Counted from the first letter of the stretch, positions 1 through 6,600 are shown. The stretch is 7,361 nt of DNA from Halobacteriales archaeon QS_9_67_15 (GCA_003023165.1 PXSD01000098.1:1-7361), one strand, 5' to 3'. Numbers and translations are program-made. Notes: a model not told the origin generated them from the sequence alone.

Positions 1-113
1 GGCGTCCGCTCCGGGAGGACGGGTGAGGCAAGCACCGCAGCCGAGCGAAGCGAAGCGAAGCGAGGAGCGCAGCGAACCCCTCGACCGGAGCGGACGGGGG
101 CTTTCAGGCTGGT
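1..113 (+). repeat. Dispersed purine-rich haloarchaeal repeat, copy 1 (left end may lie outside the window)
   Basis: This stretch aligns in order with 6672-6763. Both have the block GCTCCGGGA (8-16), then the 11-mer AAGCACCGCAG (30-40, identical at 6694-6704). A 20-base block at 61-80 matches 6718-6737 with two differences, and a 24-base block at 83-106, ending GGGGGCTTTCA, matches 6740-6763 with two differences. Between the first two blocks and the last two, copy 1 has a run of the pentamer GCGAA/GCGAG (about 44-65) that makes it 7 bases longer. No convincing gene lies here. It sits just beyond the 3' end of the minus-strand amidohydrolase gene, so it is an intergenic element at an operon end. 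The window edge cuts off any left-hand part. Confidence 0.75.
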
Positions 114-134
114 TCCAACGGCTTTCTCGAGCGC

Positions 135-182
135 AGTTATTTCACTAAACACGACCGGAGCGGCGGCGCGTGGCACGCCGGA
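135..182 (-). terminator. Possible transcription terminator after the amidohydrolase gene
   Basis: Just past the amidohydrolase stop codon on the minus strand is a 5-bp inverted repeat, CGGCG (164-168) and CGCCG (176-180), with a 7-base loop. It is followed in the minus-strand direction by a locally T-rich stretch (GTGTTTAG, about 145-153) in otherwise very GC-rich DNA. Archaeal terminators mainly need T-runs and this one is short, so the call is weak. Confidence 0.25.
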
Positions 183-185
183 CGG

Positions 186-1220
186 TCAGTCGCGGGCGAG
201 ATAGACGTCGGAGACGTCGGCGACGCCGGCCCGGCGGACGACCGCGCGGACGGTGTCTTCAGCGCCGGAGAGGGTGTCGGAGTCGCCGTCGAGCACGACG
301 AGCTTCGCGTCGCGGCCCGGTTCGACGAGGCCGCAGTTCAGGCCGGCGATCTCGGCGCCGTTGACGGTCGCCATCCGGAGGACGTCGCGGGCGCTCACGT
401 CGGCGACTTTCGCCGCGAACTCCATCTCGCGGAACATCGAGGGGCTGTTGAGGAAGGCGTTGTCCGTCCCGAGGGCGACCGTCGTCCGGTCGCGGAGGTC
501 CGCGACCGGCGGGAAGCCGACGTCGGTGACGAGGTTCGAGCGCGGGCAGACGACGACCGGCGTCTCGCTGTCGGCGAGGCGGTCGAGATGGAGGGCTTCG
601 GCGTGGACCATGTGGACGAGGAAGTCAGGGTCCAGATCGAGCGCGGGGTTGATGTCCGAGGCGTCGACCTCGCCGGCGTGGATGCCGAACAGTTTCTCGG
701 CCCGGGCGGTCGCGTTCCGTTCGGCGGTGAAGTCGCCGTCGTTGGCACCGCTCGCCCCGAAGCCGTCGCTCGCTTCCATCGCTTCGACCGTCTCGCGCCC
801 GAGGATGACCGGGTCGATGTCGAACCCGTGTGCGGCCCGCTCGAAGGCCTCGACGCCCTCGATGCCGCCCTCGCGGAACTCGACGCACGACGCCGTCCCG
901 GAGTCGACCATGAACTGGAGCGAGCGGCGCATCGCGTCGACCTTCTCGTCCTGACTCGCCTGGCGGAGCAGGCGGTGTTTGAGGCCGTCCGGTGGGGCGA
1001 CGAGTTCCTCGAGCGTGAGGCCGCCGCCGGCCTCCTTGGCGATGGAGTCACCGATGTGGGTGTGCGCGTTGACGAACGCGGGGAGGATGATGTCGTCGCT
1101 GTGGGTCGACGCTTCTTCGATATCGGTTATCTCCCCGTCCTCGACGACGACGCGACCCTCGACGGGCTCGAAGTCGCGCCCGCGGAGGATGGTGCCGTCG
1201 AACGTCGTGGATGTAGCCAT
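186..1220 (-). CDS. Amidohydrolase family protein (chlorohydrolase/deaminase type), substrate unknown
   Basis: A 344-residue cytosolic metal-dependent hydrolase of the amidohydrolase superfamily. Metal ligands are visible in the usual order: NAHTH (His53, His55) after the N-terminal beta-sandwich part, GIHAGE (His181, with Glu184 as likely proton shuttle), His203/His206 in VHMVHAEAL, and Asp253 in LGTDNA. The segment VCPRSNL (224-230) is typical of cytosine, guanine, S-adenosylhomocysteine and atrazine-type deaminases. The C-terminus returns to the sandwich domain (GRDAKLVVLD, 302-311). Members of this branch usually remove an amino group from a purine, pyrimidine or related ring, but the motifs do not fix the substrate here. 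At 344 residues it is shorter than the usual 400-450 residues. The ATG at 1220 lies 21 bases past the stop of the HD-domain gene, so the two are probably co-transcribed. Start and family are secure; substrate is open. Confidence 0.9.
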   Translation of the reverse strand: MATSTTFDGTILRGRDFEPVEGRVVVEDGEITDIEEASTHSDDIILPAFVNAHTHIGDSIAKEAGGGLTLEELVAPPDGLKHRLLRQASQDEKVDAMRRSLQFMVDSGTASCVEFREGGIEGVEAFERAAHGFDIDPVILGRETVEAMEASDGFGASGANDGDFTAERNATARAEKLFGIHAGEVDASDINPALDLDPDFLVHMVHAEALHLDRLADSETPVVVCPRSNLVTDVGFPPVADLRDRTTVALGTDNAFLNSPSMFREMEFAAKVADVSARDVLRMATVNGAEIAGLNCGLVEPGRDAKLVVLDGDSDTLSGAEDTVRAVVRRAGVADVSDVYLARD

Positions 1221-1241
1221 TACAGGGAGACTCCCGTGGCG

Positions 1242-2465
1242 TCAGTTAAAGTCGTCGAGGGTGGCGTGCACGCCGGGGCGGACGTCGCGGACGCGCGTGT
1301 CTTCGAGGTCGAGCCCGAGCGTCCTGACGGCGGCGTTGCCGACGCGCTCGGCCGTCTCCGCGGGCGCGTAGACGCCGAGCCGCCACTGGTCGCGCTGGGC
1401 CGCCCTGAGCGCGTTGACCAGCGTCGACTGCTCGCTCAGCCGCCTGACTGTCCCGTTGACAAGGACGCGACTACTCGATTCGGTCATCGACGGCCGGGGC
1501 GGCACGTCGACGATCACCGCGTCGGGGTCGACGTTGGCCGCGTCGGCGACCGCGCGCTCGTAGTCGCGGATCTGCTCGTGGTCGGCGTCGACCAGCGACT
1601 CCGGGACGGCGGCCATCTCGGCCCAGACGCCGCGCTTGTAGAGGTCCCGCCGGTCCAGTCGGTGGGCGAACGCGGCCGTCGCCTCGCACTCTCGCAGTTG
1701 TACTCGCAGTCCGTAGTCGTCCATCCGCCGGAGTTCCTCGGCGTCGACGTCGGTGTGGGCGAGCAGGCGCTCGGTCCCGCGCCGGAGCATCGCCTTCGCG
1801 ATGCGGGAGACGTGGTGGCTGTAGACGGTCGGGTTCATCAGGGCGCGCGACAGCAGGAGGCTCTCGGCGGCTTGGACGTTCCCCTCGTCGAGCACGAGGT
1901 CGCCGTCGACGAAGCGGAGCGCCCGGACGAGCCGTTCGGCGTCGATGGTGCCGTAGGAGACGCCGGTGTGGTGGGCGTCCCTGACGAGATAATCCATCCG
2001 GTCGACGTCGAGTTCGCCGGAGACGATCTGGCCGAGTTCGCCGTCGCCAGCGACGAGTCCGGCGACCGCGCCGGGGTCGATGTCGTGCTCCTCGAGGACG
2101 CGCGCGACCGGTCCCTCCGTGACGAGGTCGTCGACATCGTCGTGGTACTTCCCCGTCCACCTGTGGATGATGTCCTCGATGTTGTGGCTGTAGGGCGCGT
2201 GGCCGACGTCGTGGAGCATCGCGGCGGCGCGGACCCGTTCGGCCTGTGGCCCCTCGATCCCGAGGTGGCCGAGCGCCTCGTTGGCGAGGTAGTAGACGCC
2301 CAGCGAGTGCTCGAACCGGCTGTGGTTGGCGGAGGGATAGACGTAGGTGACCGTCCCCAGCTGCTTGATCCGTCGGAGACGCTGGACGGGCGGCGTGTCG
2401 AGGAGCGCCGCCGCACACCCCTCGACCGCGATGTGGTCGTGGACGCTGTCCTTGATCGTGGTCAT
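1242..2465 (-). CDS. HD-superfamily phosphohydrolase (dNTPase/SAMHD1-like)
   Basis: A 407-residue soluble metal-dependent phosphohydrolase. The conserved features appear in order: VHDHI near the N-terminus (9-12), QRLRRIKQLG (28-37), NHSRFEHSLG (47-56, first metal His at 53), the HD doublet in LHDVGHAPYSH (His85, Asp86), and the distal acidic motif LDVDRMDYLVRD (152-163, Asp157 likely the last ligand). This arrangement is that of the SAMHD1/YwfO-like group, some members of which hydrolyse dNTPs. The true substrate here cannot be read from sequence. The C-terminal third (about 230-400) is a less conserved accessory region. The ATG at 2465 has an AT-rich box about 28 bases upstream and no clear Shine-Dalgarno site, consistent with a leaderless message. 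The amidohydrolase follows 21 bases downstream, suggesting a shared transcript and possibly linked nucleotide or nucleobase turnover (inference). Confidence 0.92.
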   Translation of the reverse strand: MTTIKDSVHDHIAVEGCAAALLDTPPVQRLRRIKQLGTVTYVYPSANHSRFEHSLGVYYLANEALGHLGIEGPQAERVRAAAMLHDVGHAPYSHNIEDIIHRWTGKYHDDVDDLVTEGPVARVLEEHDIDPGAVAGLVAGDGELGQIVSGELDVDRMDYLVRDAHHTGVSYGTIDAERLVRALRFVDGDLVLDEGNVQAAESLLLSRALMNPTVYSHHVSRIAKAMLRRGTERLLAHTDVDAEELRRMDDYGLRVQLRECEATAAFAHRLDRRDLYKRGVWAEMAAVPESLVDADHEQIRDYERAVADAANVDPDAVIVDVPPRPSMTESSSRVLVNGTVRRLSEQSTLVNALRAAQRDQWRLGVYAPAETAERVGNAAVRTLGLDLEDTRVRDVRPGVHATLDDFN

Positions 2466-2502
2466 CGCGTCGGACTTGCGCGCCTCCCGACATAAGGGTC
2501 AG
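2466..2502 (-). promoter_or_regulatory. Likely archaeal promoter (BRE/TATA) of the HD-domain gene
   Basis: On the minus strand, TTATGT (2490-2495) preceded by GACCC is the only AT-rich hexamer in a GC-rich gap. It is centred about 28 bases before the ATG at 2465. That is the spacing expected when the transcript starts at or next to the start codon, as is common in haloarchaea. Confidence 0.5.
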
Positions 2503-2541
2503 CATCCCCGGCCTGCCGGGGGGACGGTCTCCCGTCGCTCC

Positions 2542-3093
2542 TCAGGCGAAGACAGCGAGCAGGTCCCGGAGTTCAGTCGCGGTCGCGTCCCCGTTCTCGA
2601 CCGGATCACGGGGCGTTCTGCCCATCTCGGCGACGGTATCGAGGGCGCGCTCGGGGTCGTACCCGCGGTCGTGTGCGAGCCAGACGGCGAGCACTTGCCC
2701 GGCCCGCCCCATCCCGTCGAGCCCATGGACGACGACACGCTCGTCGGCCGCGACGGCGTCGTCGAGGAAGGGCAGGATCTCGCGTTCCAGCAGGGCCGGA
2801 CTGGCGAGGTGGTCGTCGGGGATCGGCGCGTGGAGGACGCTGTCGGGGCCGAATATCTCGGCGTAGCCCTCAATATCACAGCCCTCGGTCGGTTGCTCGC
2901 CGGGCAGCAGACAGATGACGCGCTCGATATCGGTGGCGCGCACCACGGCGATCCAGTCGGCGAGCGCCTCGCGCTGGTCGGCGGCACTGTGCCAGCCGGG
3001 GCTGCAGGCACCGAAGACGTGCTCCTCATCGGAGGCGGCGGGGGCGAGTCGGTGTGCCGGCGCACCCGACTCCCGGTTGTCGGCGTTTAGCAT
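2542..3093 (-). CDS. Tyrosine/dual-specificity phosphatase-fold protein lacking the catalytic cysteine (probable pseudophosphatase)
   Basis: A 183-residue protein if started at the ATG at 3093. The open frame extends to a TTG at 3159, but the added residues look unconserved. Near the N-terminus is the stretch DEEHVFGACSPGWHS, which I recall as typical of small haloarchaeal phosphatase-like proteins. PIPDDHL (residues 90-96) is in the place of the general-acid loop. The P-loop reads VVVHGLDGMGRAG (residues 120-132). In active family members this is HCxxGxxR. Here His123, Gly127 and Arg130 remain, but the nucleophilic Cys is Gly124 (codon GGG at 2722-2724 on the complement). The fold and anion-binding loop therefore appear kept while cysteine-based catalysis should be lost. 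It may bind phosphorylated ligands or be decaying. The frame is intact with normal codon use, which favours a retained protein. It lies 76 bases upstream of the HD-domain gene, which has its own promoter. Confidence 0.8.
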   Translation of the reverse strand: MLNADNRESGAPAHRLAPAASDEEHVFGACSPGWHSAADQREALADWIAVVRATDIERVICLLPGEQPTEGCDIEGYAEIFGPDSVLHAPIPDDHLASPALLEREILPFLDDAVAADERVVVHGLDGMGRAGQVLAVWLAHDRGYDPERALDTVAEMGRTPRDPVENGDATATELRDLLAVFA

Positions 3094-3247
3094 CTGGTCT
3101 TGCTCACACGAGGGATCCGTTCCTCTTGAGTCTACGTGACCGATTCTCACGTCTGACAACGGAGCGGCCGCCGCTGCGGTCTGTGCGTTCCGGTCCGCCA
3201 GCGTCCGGGACGCAAAGTTTTAGCCCGGTCTCACCCCAAGCCCGAGC
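3094..3247. other. Divergent intergenic region between the phosphatase-like gene and cofD
   Basis: This 154-base gap separates genes transcribed away from each other. It contains the cofD promoter on the right side. On the left side no strong TATA-like box is visible for the phosphatase-like gene; TAGACTCAAG on the minus strand (about 3125-3134) is the nearest AT-rich candidate. I see no clear operator palindrome or riboswitch. Confidence 0.6.
3211..3247 (+). promoter_or_regulatory. Likely promoter of the cofD operon
   Basis: The AT-rich box AAAGTTTTAG (3214-3223) stands out in GC-rich DNA and lies about 26-30 bases before the ATG at 3248. This fits a TATA element driving a leaderless or nearly leaderless transcript. 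No Shine-Dalgarno-like sequence is seen right before the start codon. Confidence 0.55.
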
Positions 3248-4240
3248 ATGGTGACGTTTCTGTCCGGTGGGACGGGCACGCCGAAGCTCCTGTCCGGGGC
3301 CGACGCCGTCTTCGACCCGAACGAGACGACGGTCGTCGGCAACACCGGCGACGACGTGGAGCTCGGCGGCCACCTCGTCTGTCCGGACGTGGACACCGTC
3401 CTCTACCTCCGCGGCGACCGCCTCGACCGCGAGACGTGGTGGGGCGTCGCCGACGACTCCGCGACGACCCACGGCGAACTGGTCTCCCTCGCCGAGTCCG
3501 TCGGCATCGAGTCGGAACCGCGGTACCTCCCCGATGACCGCCAGACCGCTGGCCGAGCGATCGCGCGCTGGCGGCGCTTCTCGGGCGTCGGCGAGTTCAT
3601 GCACATCGGCGACGCCGACCGCGCCGTCCACATCACGCGGACGAGCCTCGTAGACGAGGGACACACGCTCACGGAGGCGACGCGGACGCTCGCCGACGCG
3701 TTCGACCTCACCGTCGACCTGCTCCCGATGAGCGACGACCCCGTCGCGACCATCGTCCACACGGCCGATGGGCCGATGCACTTCCAGGAGTTCTGGGTCG
3801 CTCGCGGCGGCGAGCCCGACATCGAGTCCGTCGAGTTCCGCGGCGGCGCCGACGCGACCGCGACCGACGCCGTGCGCGACGCACTCGCCGACCCGGTCGT
3901 GATCGGCCCGTCGAACCCGGTCACGAGCCTCGGGCCGATGCTCGCGCTGGACGGCGTGCGCGACGCGCTGGCCGGGACGCCGGTCGTCGCCGTCTCGCCG
4001 TTCGTCGAGGACACCGTCTTCTCCGGCCCCGCGGACGACCTGATGGCGGCCGAGGGGTACGACGCGAGCACTGCGGGGGTCGCCGAGGCGTACCCCTTCG
4101 CCGACGCATTCGTCCTCGACGACGCCGACGGGACCGAACTGGACCGGCCGGTCGTCCGCACCGACGCGCGGATGAACGACGCCGACGACGCGACACGGGT
4201 GGCACGCGCCGTCTCCGAGGCCCTGGAGGCGGTGCGATGA
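3248..4240 (+). CDS. cofD: 2-phospho-L-lactate transferase CofD (coenzyme F420 biosynthesis)
   Basis: CofD joins the 2-phospholactyl group, from the activated guanylyl intermediate made by CofC, to the deazaflavin Fo, giving F420-0 and GMP in the cytosol (known for the family). The 330-residue length is close to normal. Visible motifs in order: GGTGTPKL (7-14) at the N-terminus, GNTGDD (31-36), WWGVADD (64-70), MHIGDAD (118-124), LPMSDDPV (159-166), FQEFWV (179-184) and IGPSNPVTSLGPML (219-232), which bind phosphate, nucleotide and Fo. The C-terminal region includes VSPFVEDTVFSGPADDLM (249-266). The ATG at 3248 lies directly before the conserved TFLSGGTGTPKL motif, so the start is well supported. 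Its stop overlaps the next start as ATGA (4237-4240), making it the first gene of a four-gene translationally coupled operon. No key motif is missing. Confidence 0.96.
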   Translation: MVTFLSGGTGTPKLLSGADAVFDPNETTVVGNTGDDVELGGHLVCPDVDTVLYLRGDRLDRETWWGVADDSATTHGELVSLAESVGIESEPRYLPDDRQTAGRAIARWRRFSGVGEFMHIGDADRAVHITRTSLVDEGHTLTEATRTLADAFDLTVDLLPMSDDPVATIVHTADGPMHFQEFWVARGGEPDIESVEFRGGADATATDAVRDALADPVVIGPSNPVTSLGPMLALDGVRDALAGTPVVAVSPFVEDTVFSGPADDLMAAEGYDASTAGVAEAYPFADAFVLDDADGTELDRPVVRTDARMNDADDATRVARAVSEALEAVR

Positions 4241-4979
4241 ACGACACTCGCCACGAGCGGTCACCCTTCGAGCCGCGTCTGGCGCTCGCCAGCCTGAGCG
4301 GCGAGGCCGACGCCGAGTGGGCGCGCGCGGCGAGCGAGTACGCCGGTGCGGCCTTCCTCGGCGGCGTCGCGCTGGACGGGCCGACCCGCGAGGCCGCCCG
4401 TGCGATGGTCGACCGCGACCGCGAGGAGTTCCTCCCGGACGACCCCCTCGCGTTCGTCGACGACCAGCTGGCCGCCCTCGCCGACACGCCCATCAGACCG
4501 GCGTTCAACGTCCGGGCGAGCGGTCCGGAGCCGGTCGCGGACGCCGCCGCGGTGTGTGCCGACCACGGCGCGGTCCTCGAAGTCAACGCGCACTGTCGAC
4601 AGGACGAGATGTGCGCGGCGGGCGCCGGCGAGTCGCTCCTCCGCGACCCCGACCGGCTCGCGGAACACGTCCGGGCCGCCGCCGACGCGGGCGCGACGGT
4701 CGGCGTCAAGGTGCGGACCGAACTCCCCGACGTCGACCTGCCCGCCGTCGCCGCCCGACTGGACTCGTCGTCGCCAACAACGGCGTCCGCGACCGCGCGA
4801 CGGTCCGCGAGTACCTCGCCTACGGCGCCGACGCGGTCAGCGTCGGTCGCCCCAGCGACGACCCGCGCGTGCTCCGCCGCGTGCGCGCAGCCCTGGACGA
4901 GTGGTTCGCGGACGGTGAGGCCGACAGCGCACGGACTGGGGACACGGCCGTCGCCGAACCGGGGGGTCACGACGCGTGA
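4237..4979 (+). pseudogene. Dihydrouridine synthase-like flavin TIM-barrel gene, broken by an apparent internal deletion and frameshift
   Basis: The first 176 codons encode the N-terminal part of a Dus/PyrD-like flavin barrel: RPAFNVR (87-93), then EVNAHCRQDEMCAAGAGESLL (115-135), matching the Dus pattern N-x-x-C...GAG-x-LL, and GVKVRTEL (156-163) with the likely phosphate- or substrate-binding Lys158. After VAARLD (ending 4764) this frame turns into low-complexity Ser/Thr/Arg sequence. The barrel resumes in another frame at 4764 with LVVANNGVRD, YLAYGADAVSVGRPSDDP and a tail ending in TGA at 4977-4979. The expected AGADxxHVDAMD strand and helix, roughly 25-30 residues, are missing at the join. 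Both a deletion and a frame change are therefore inferred, and the product should be inactive. Start (ATGA overlap with cofD) and end (GTGA overlap with the next gene) are intact, so damage looks recent. An assembly error is possible but would need to drop tens of bases. Confidence 0.82.
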
Positions 4980-5815
4980 GGACCACCGCCCAGAACGCCG
5001 AACTCGCGCTCCTGCTGGAGGTGACCGGCACTCCGAAACCGGGGAACGTCGACCGCCACAGGGAGTACGAGGACCTGCGCTTCGAGCACTTCGTCGCCGG
5101 CGCGGTCGGCGCACAGCCCGGGCTCCGGATGGCCGCCGACGGCGACCCGCTCGGCGAGTCGTTCCTGCGCGCCGTCGAGGGCATGAGCGAACAGCGGGGC
5201 GGCAACACTCAGTTCGGTGCGATCCTGCTCGAACTCCCGCTCGTAGCCGCTGCCGGCCGCGACGAGTACACGCTGACGCGCGACGACGCGACCGCCGTCG
5301 TGGAATCGACGACGGTGGCGGACGCGGCGAACTTCTACCGGGCCTTCGAGGCGGTCGACGTGGCCGTCGACGAGCCGCCCGAAGGGATGGAACCGCTCGA
5401 CGTGCGCCGCGGTGGCAACGCCGTGCCCGTTCTGGAGGAGCGCGGACTGACGCTCGCCGACGTGATGGAGCGGTCGGCGGACCGCGACGGCGTCGCCGCC
5501 GAGTGGGTCGACGGCTTTGAGCGCGTGTTCGCAGCCGCCGACTCGGTCCAGGACTGCGACGGTCCGGTGGCCGACCGCGCCGCGCGGACGTTCCTCGAAC
5601 TGCTCGCCGCGGAAGTCGACACGTTCGTCGTCACCCAGCACGACCGGGCGACCGCCGAGGAGACGACCGAACGGACGCGAGCGGCGCTGGAGGGGGACCT
5701 CGACCCGGAGACGCTGGCCGACGAACTCGTGGCGGAGGGGATCAACCCCGGGACGACCGCCGACACCGTCGCAGCCGCGCTGTTCGTCGCGCTGGAACGC
5801 GGGATGGAACTATGA
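4976..5815 (+). CDS. CitG-like triphosphoribosyl-dephospho-CoA synthase family protein
   Basis: A 279-residue protein of the CitG/MdcB family. In bacteria, members make 2'-(5''-triphosphoribosyl)-3'-dephospho-CoA from ATP and dephospho-CoA, the prosthetic-group precursor of citrate lyase and malonate decarboxylase. Family signatures are clear: LEVTGTPKPGNVDRHREYED (14-33), GGNTQFGAILLELPL (75-89, where CitG has G-x-NT-x-x-GA) and NPGTTADTVAAALF (257-270, like the PGG-S-AD-x-LA motif). The start is GTG at 4976, overlapping the previous stop as GTGA, with a G-rich stretch (GGGGGG, 4961-4966) as a possible ribosome-binding site. The next gene overlaps as ATGA at 5812. No lyase or decarboxylase genes are in the window, so the exact nucleotidyl-type reaction is uncertain. 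Linkage to cofD suggests a role in another cofactor or carrier modification (inference). Confidence 0.88.
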   Translation: MRTTAQNAELALLLEVTGTPKPGNVDRHREYEDLRFEHFVAGAVGAQPGLRMAADGDPLGESFLRAVEGMSEQRGGNTQFGAILLELPLVAAAGRDEYTLTRDDATAVVESTTVADAANFYRAFEAVDVAVDEPPEGMEPLDVRRGGNAVPVLEERGLTLADVMERSADRDGVAAEWVDGFERVFAAADSVQDCDGPVADRAARTFLELLAAEVDTFVVTQHDRATAEETTERTRAALEGDLDPETLADELVAEGINPGTTADTVAAALFVALERGMEL

Positions 5816-6432
5816 CCGACGGGGCGGGCGAGCGCGACGGCGGGAACGAGAGCGGTCGCAGCGCAGACGGGTGGCCCGTCGACCTCACCGGCGTCGTCGA
5901 GTCGGTCGTCACGACGCTCGGCCCGAACGAGCGCTGGAACGTTGCCGCGCTCGGACTCCACGCCGGCGCTCCGGTCACCGCGAAGACCTACGGGCGAACT
6001 CGGACGTGGCGGAACTTCCGCGAGCGGGGCGGCGGGTGCGTCCAGTTCACCCGCGACCCGGTCGACTTCGTCGACGCCGCGCTCGCGGTCCGCGAGGTCG
6101 ACGAGCCGGTCCTCGGAAGCGCCGACGCGTGGGCGGAGGTGACCGTCGAGCGGGTCGGGAGCGAGCGCGAGGGCGACACGGAGATCGTCACGTGGGAACT
6201 CGAACCGGTCGACAGCGGCGTCGAGCGACGCGTCGTCCCGACGACGAACCGCGGGTTCTACGCGGTCGTCGAGGCCACCGTCGCCGCCTCCCGACTCGGC
6301 GTCGACGCCTACGACACTCGGACGCTGCTCGACCGGCTAGCCCACTTCGAGGGTATCGTCGAGACCAGCGGCGGCGACCGCGAACGGGCCGCGTTCGAGC
6401 GGATCGAGGACCTCGTCGACGCCGAGTGGTAG
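5812..6432 (+). CDS. DUF447 family protein, probable FMN-binding split-barrel
   Basis: A 206-residue cytosolic protein. After a low-complexity, poorly conserved N-terminal tail (about 1-22), the DUF447 core is recognisable: GVVESVVTTLG (27-37), WNVAALGLHAG (42-52), RTRTWRNFRE (62-71), CVQFTRDPVDFVDAAL (76-91), RGFYAVVEATVAASRLG (147-163) and EGIVETSGGDRERAAFERI (180-198). From memory, structural-genomics members of this archaeal family have a flavin-reductase-like split barrel with bound FMN. No reaction is established to my knowledge. The ATG at 5812 overlaps the preceding stop by four bases, so the gene is translated with the CitG-like gene and closes the operon. Stop is TAG at 6430-6432. 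Family assignment is good; function is unknown. Confidence 0.85.
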   Translation: MTDGAGERDGGNESGRSADGWPVDLTGVVESVVTTLGPNERWNVAALGLHAGAPVTAKTYGRTRTWRNFRERGGGCVQFTRDPVDFVDAALAVREVDEPVLGSADAWAEVTVERVGSEREGDTEIVTWELEPVDSGVERRVVPTTNRGFYAVVEATVAASRLGVDAYDTRTLLDRLAHFEGIVETSGGDRERAAFERIEDLVDAEW

Positions 6433-6480
6433 TCAGCGGTTGGAAAGTTGTTTTGAAGCGGAGGTTCGACCGCTACCGCA
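6433..6480 (+). terminator. Possible 3' end region of the cofD operon
   Basis: Directly after the DUF447 stop codon lies GTTGTTTT (6447-6454), the most T-rich run nearby, which could act as an archaeal U-tract terminator. It is flanked by a 6-bp inverted repeat, AGCGGT (6435-6440) and ACCGCT (6469-6474). The T-run is interrupted, so confidence is low. Confidence 0.3.
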
Positions 6481-6505
6481 GGATTGGTCAGCACCGCGAA
6501 CAGCG

Positions 6506-6600
6506 TGAAAGCCCCGACGCGTTCGACTTGCGCGCCTCGCTGCGCGCTTCACTCGCTTCGCTCGTTCCAGTGCTTGCATCGTCGGGCTTCGTCGAACGCG
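6506..6600 (-). repeat. Dispersed repeat, copy 3 (inverted; left arm of the palindrome)
   Basis: Read on the minus strand this has GCAAGCACTGG (6567-6577), GAGCGAAGCGA, GCGCAGCGAG and GGGGCTTTCACGCTG in the same order as copies 1 and 2. From AAGCAC to CTTTCA it spans 70 bases, the same as copy 2. It also holds an exact 10-base inverted repeat of its own, CGCGTTCGAC (6518-6527) and GTCGAACGCG (6591-6600), giving an alternative fold to the large palindrome. Confidence 0.65.

Noticed and set aside
44..66. A CRISPR-like or coding origin for the GCGAA repeats
   Set aside because: The units are only five bases long and have no spacers; they are part of the dispersed repeat.
588..2495. A 635-codon plus-strand open frame opposite the HD and amidohydrolase genes
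   Set aside because: It is a shadow of two clearly conserved minus-strand genes in GC-rich DNA; its translation is a low-complexity Val/Asp/Arg mix without any family motif.
3094..3159. The TTG-initiated 22-residue extension of the phosphatase-like protein
   Set aside because: The ATG at 3093 is a better start; the extension has a rare start codon and no conserved features.
3094..3247. A riboswitch or structured leader ahead of cofD
   Set aside because: The promoter box is placed for a leaderless message, leaving no room for a leader RNA.
3104..4264. A 386-codon minus-strand open frame across cofD
   Set aside because: It lies antisense to CofD, whose motifs are complete; the translation is low complexity.
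3921..5114. A 397-codon minus-strand open frame over the cofD/barrel/CitG-like region
   Set aside because: Arg/Ser-rich composition typical of the wrong frame in high-GC DNA and no recognisable motif.
4765..5520. The frame-1 continuation of the barrel gene as a long fusion protein
   Set aside because: After Asp176 it becomes Arg/Ser/Thr-rich and overlaps the well-conserved CitG-like gene, so it is read-through after the frameshift and not a real fusion.
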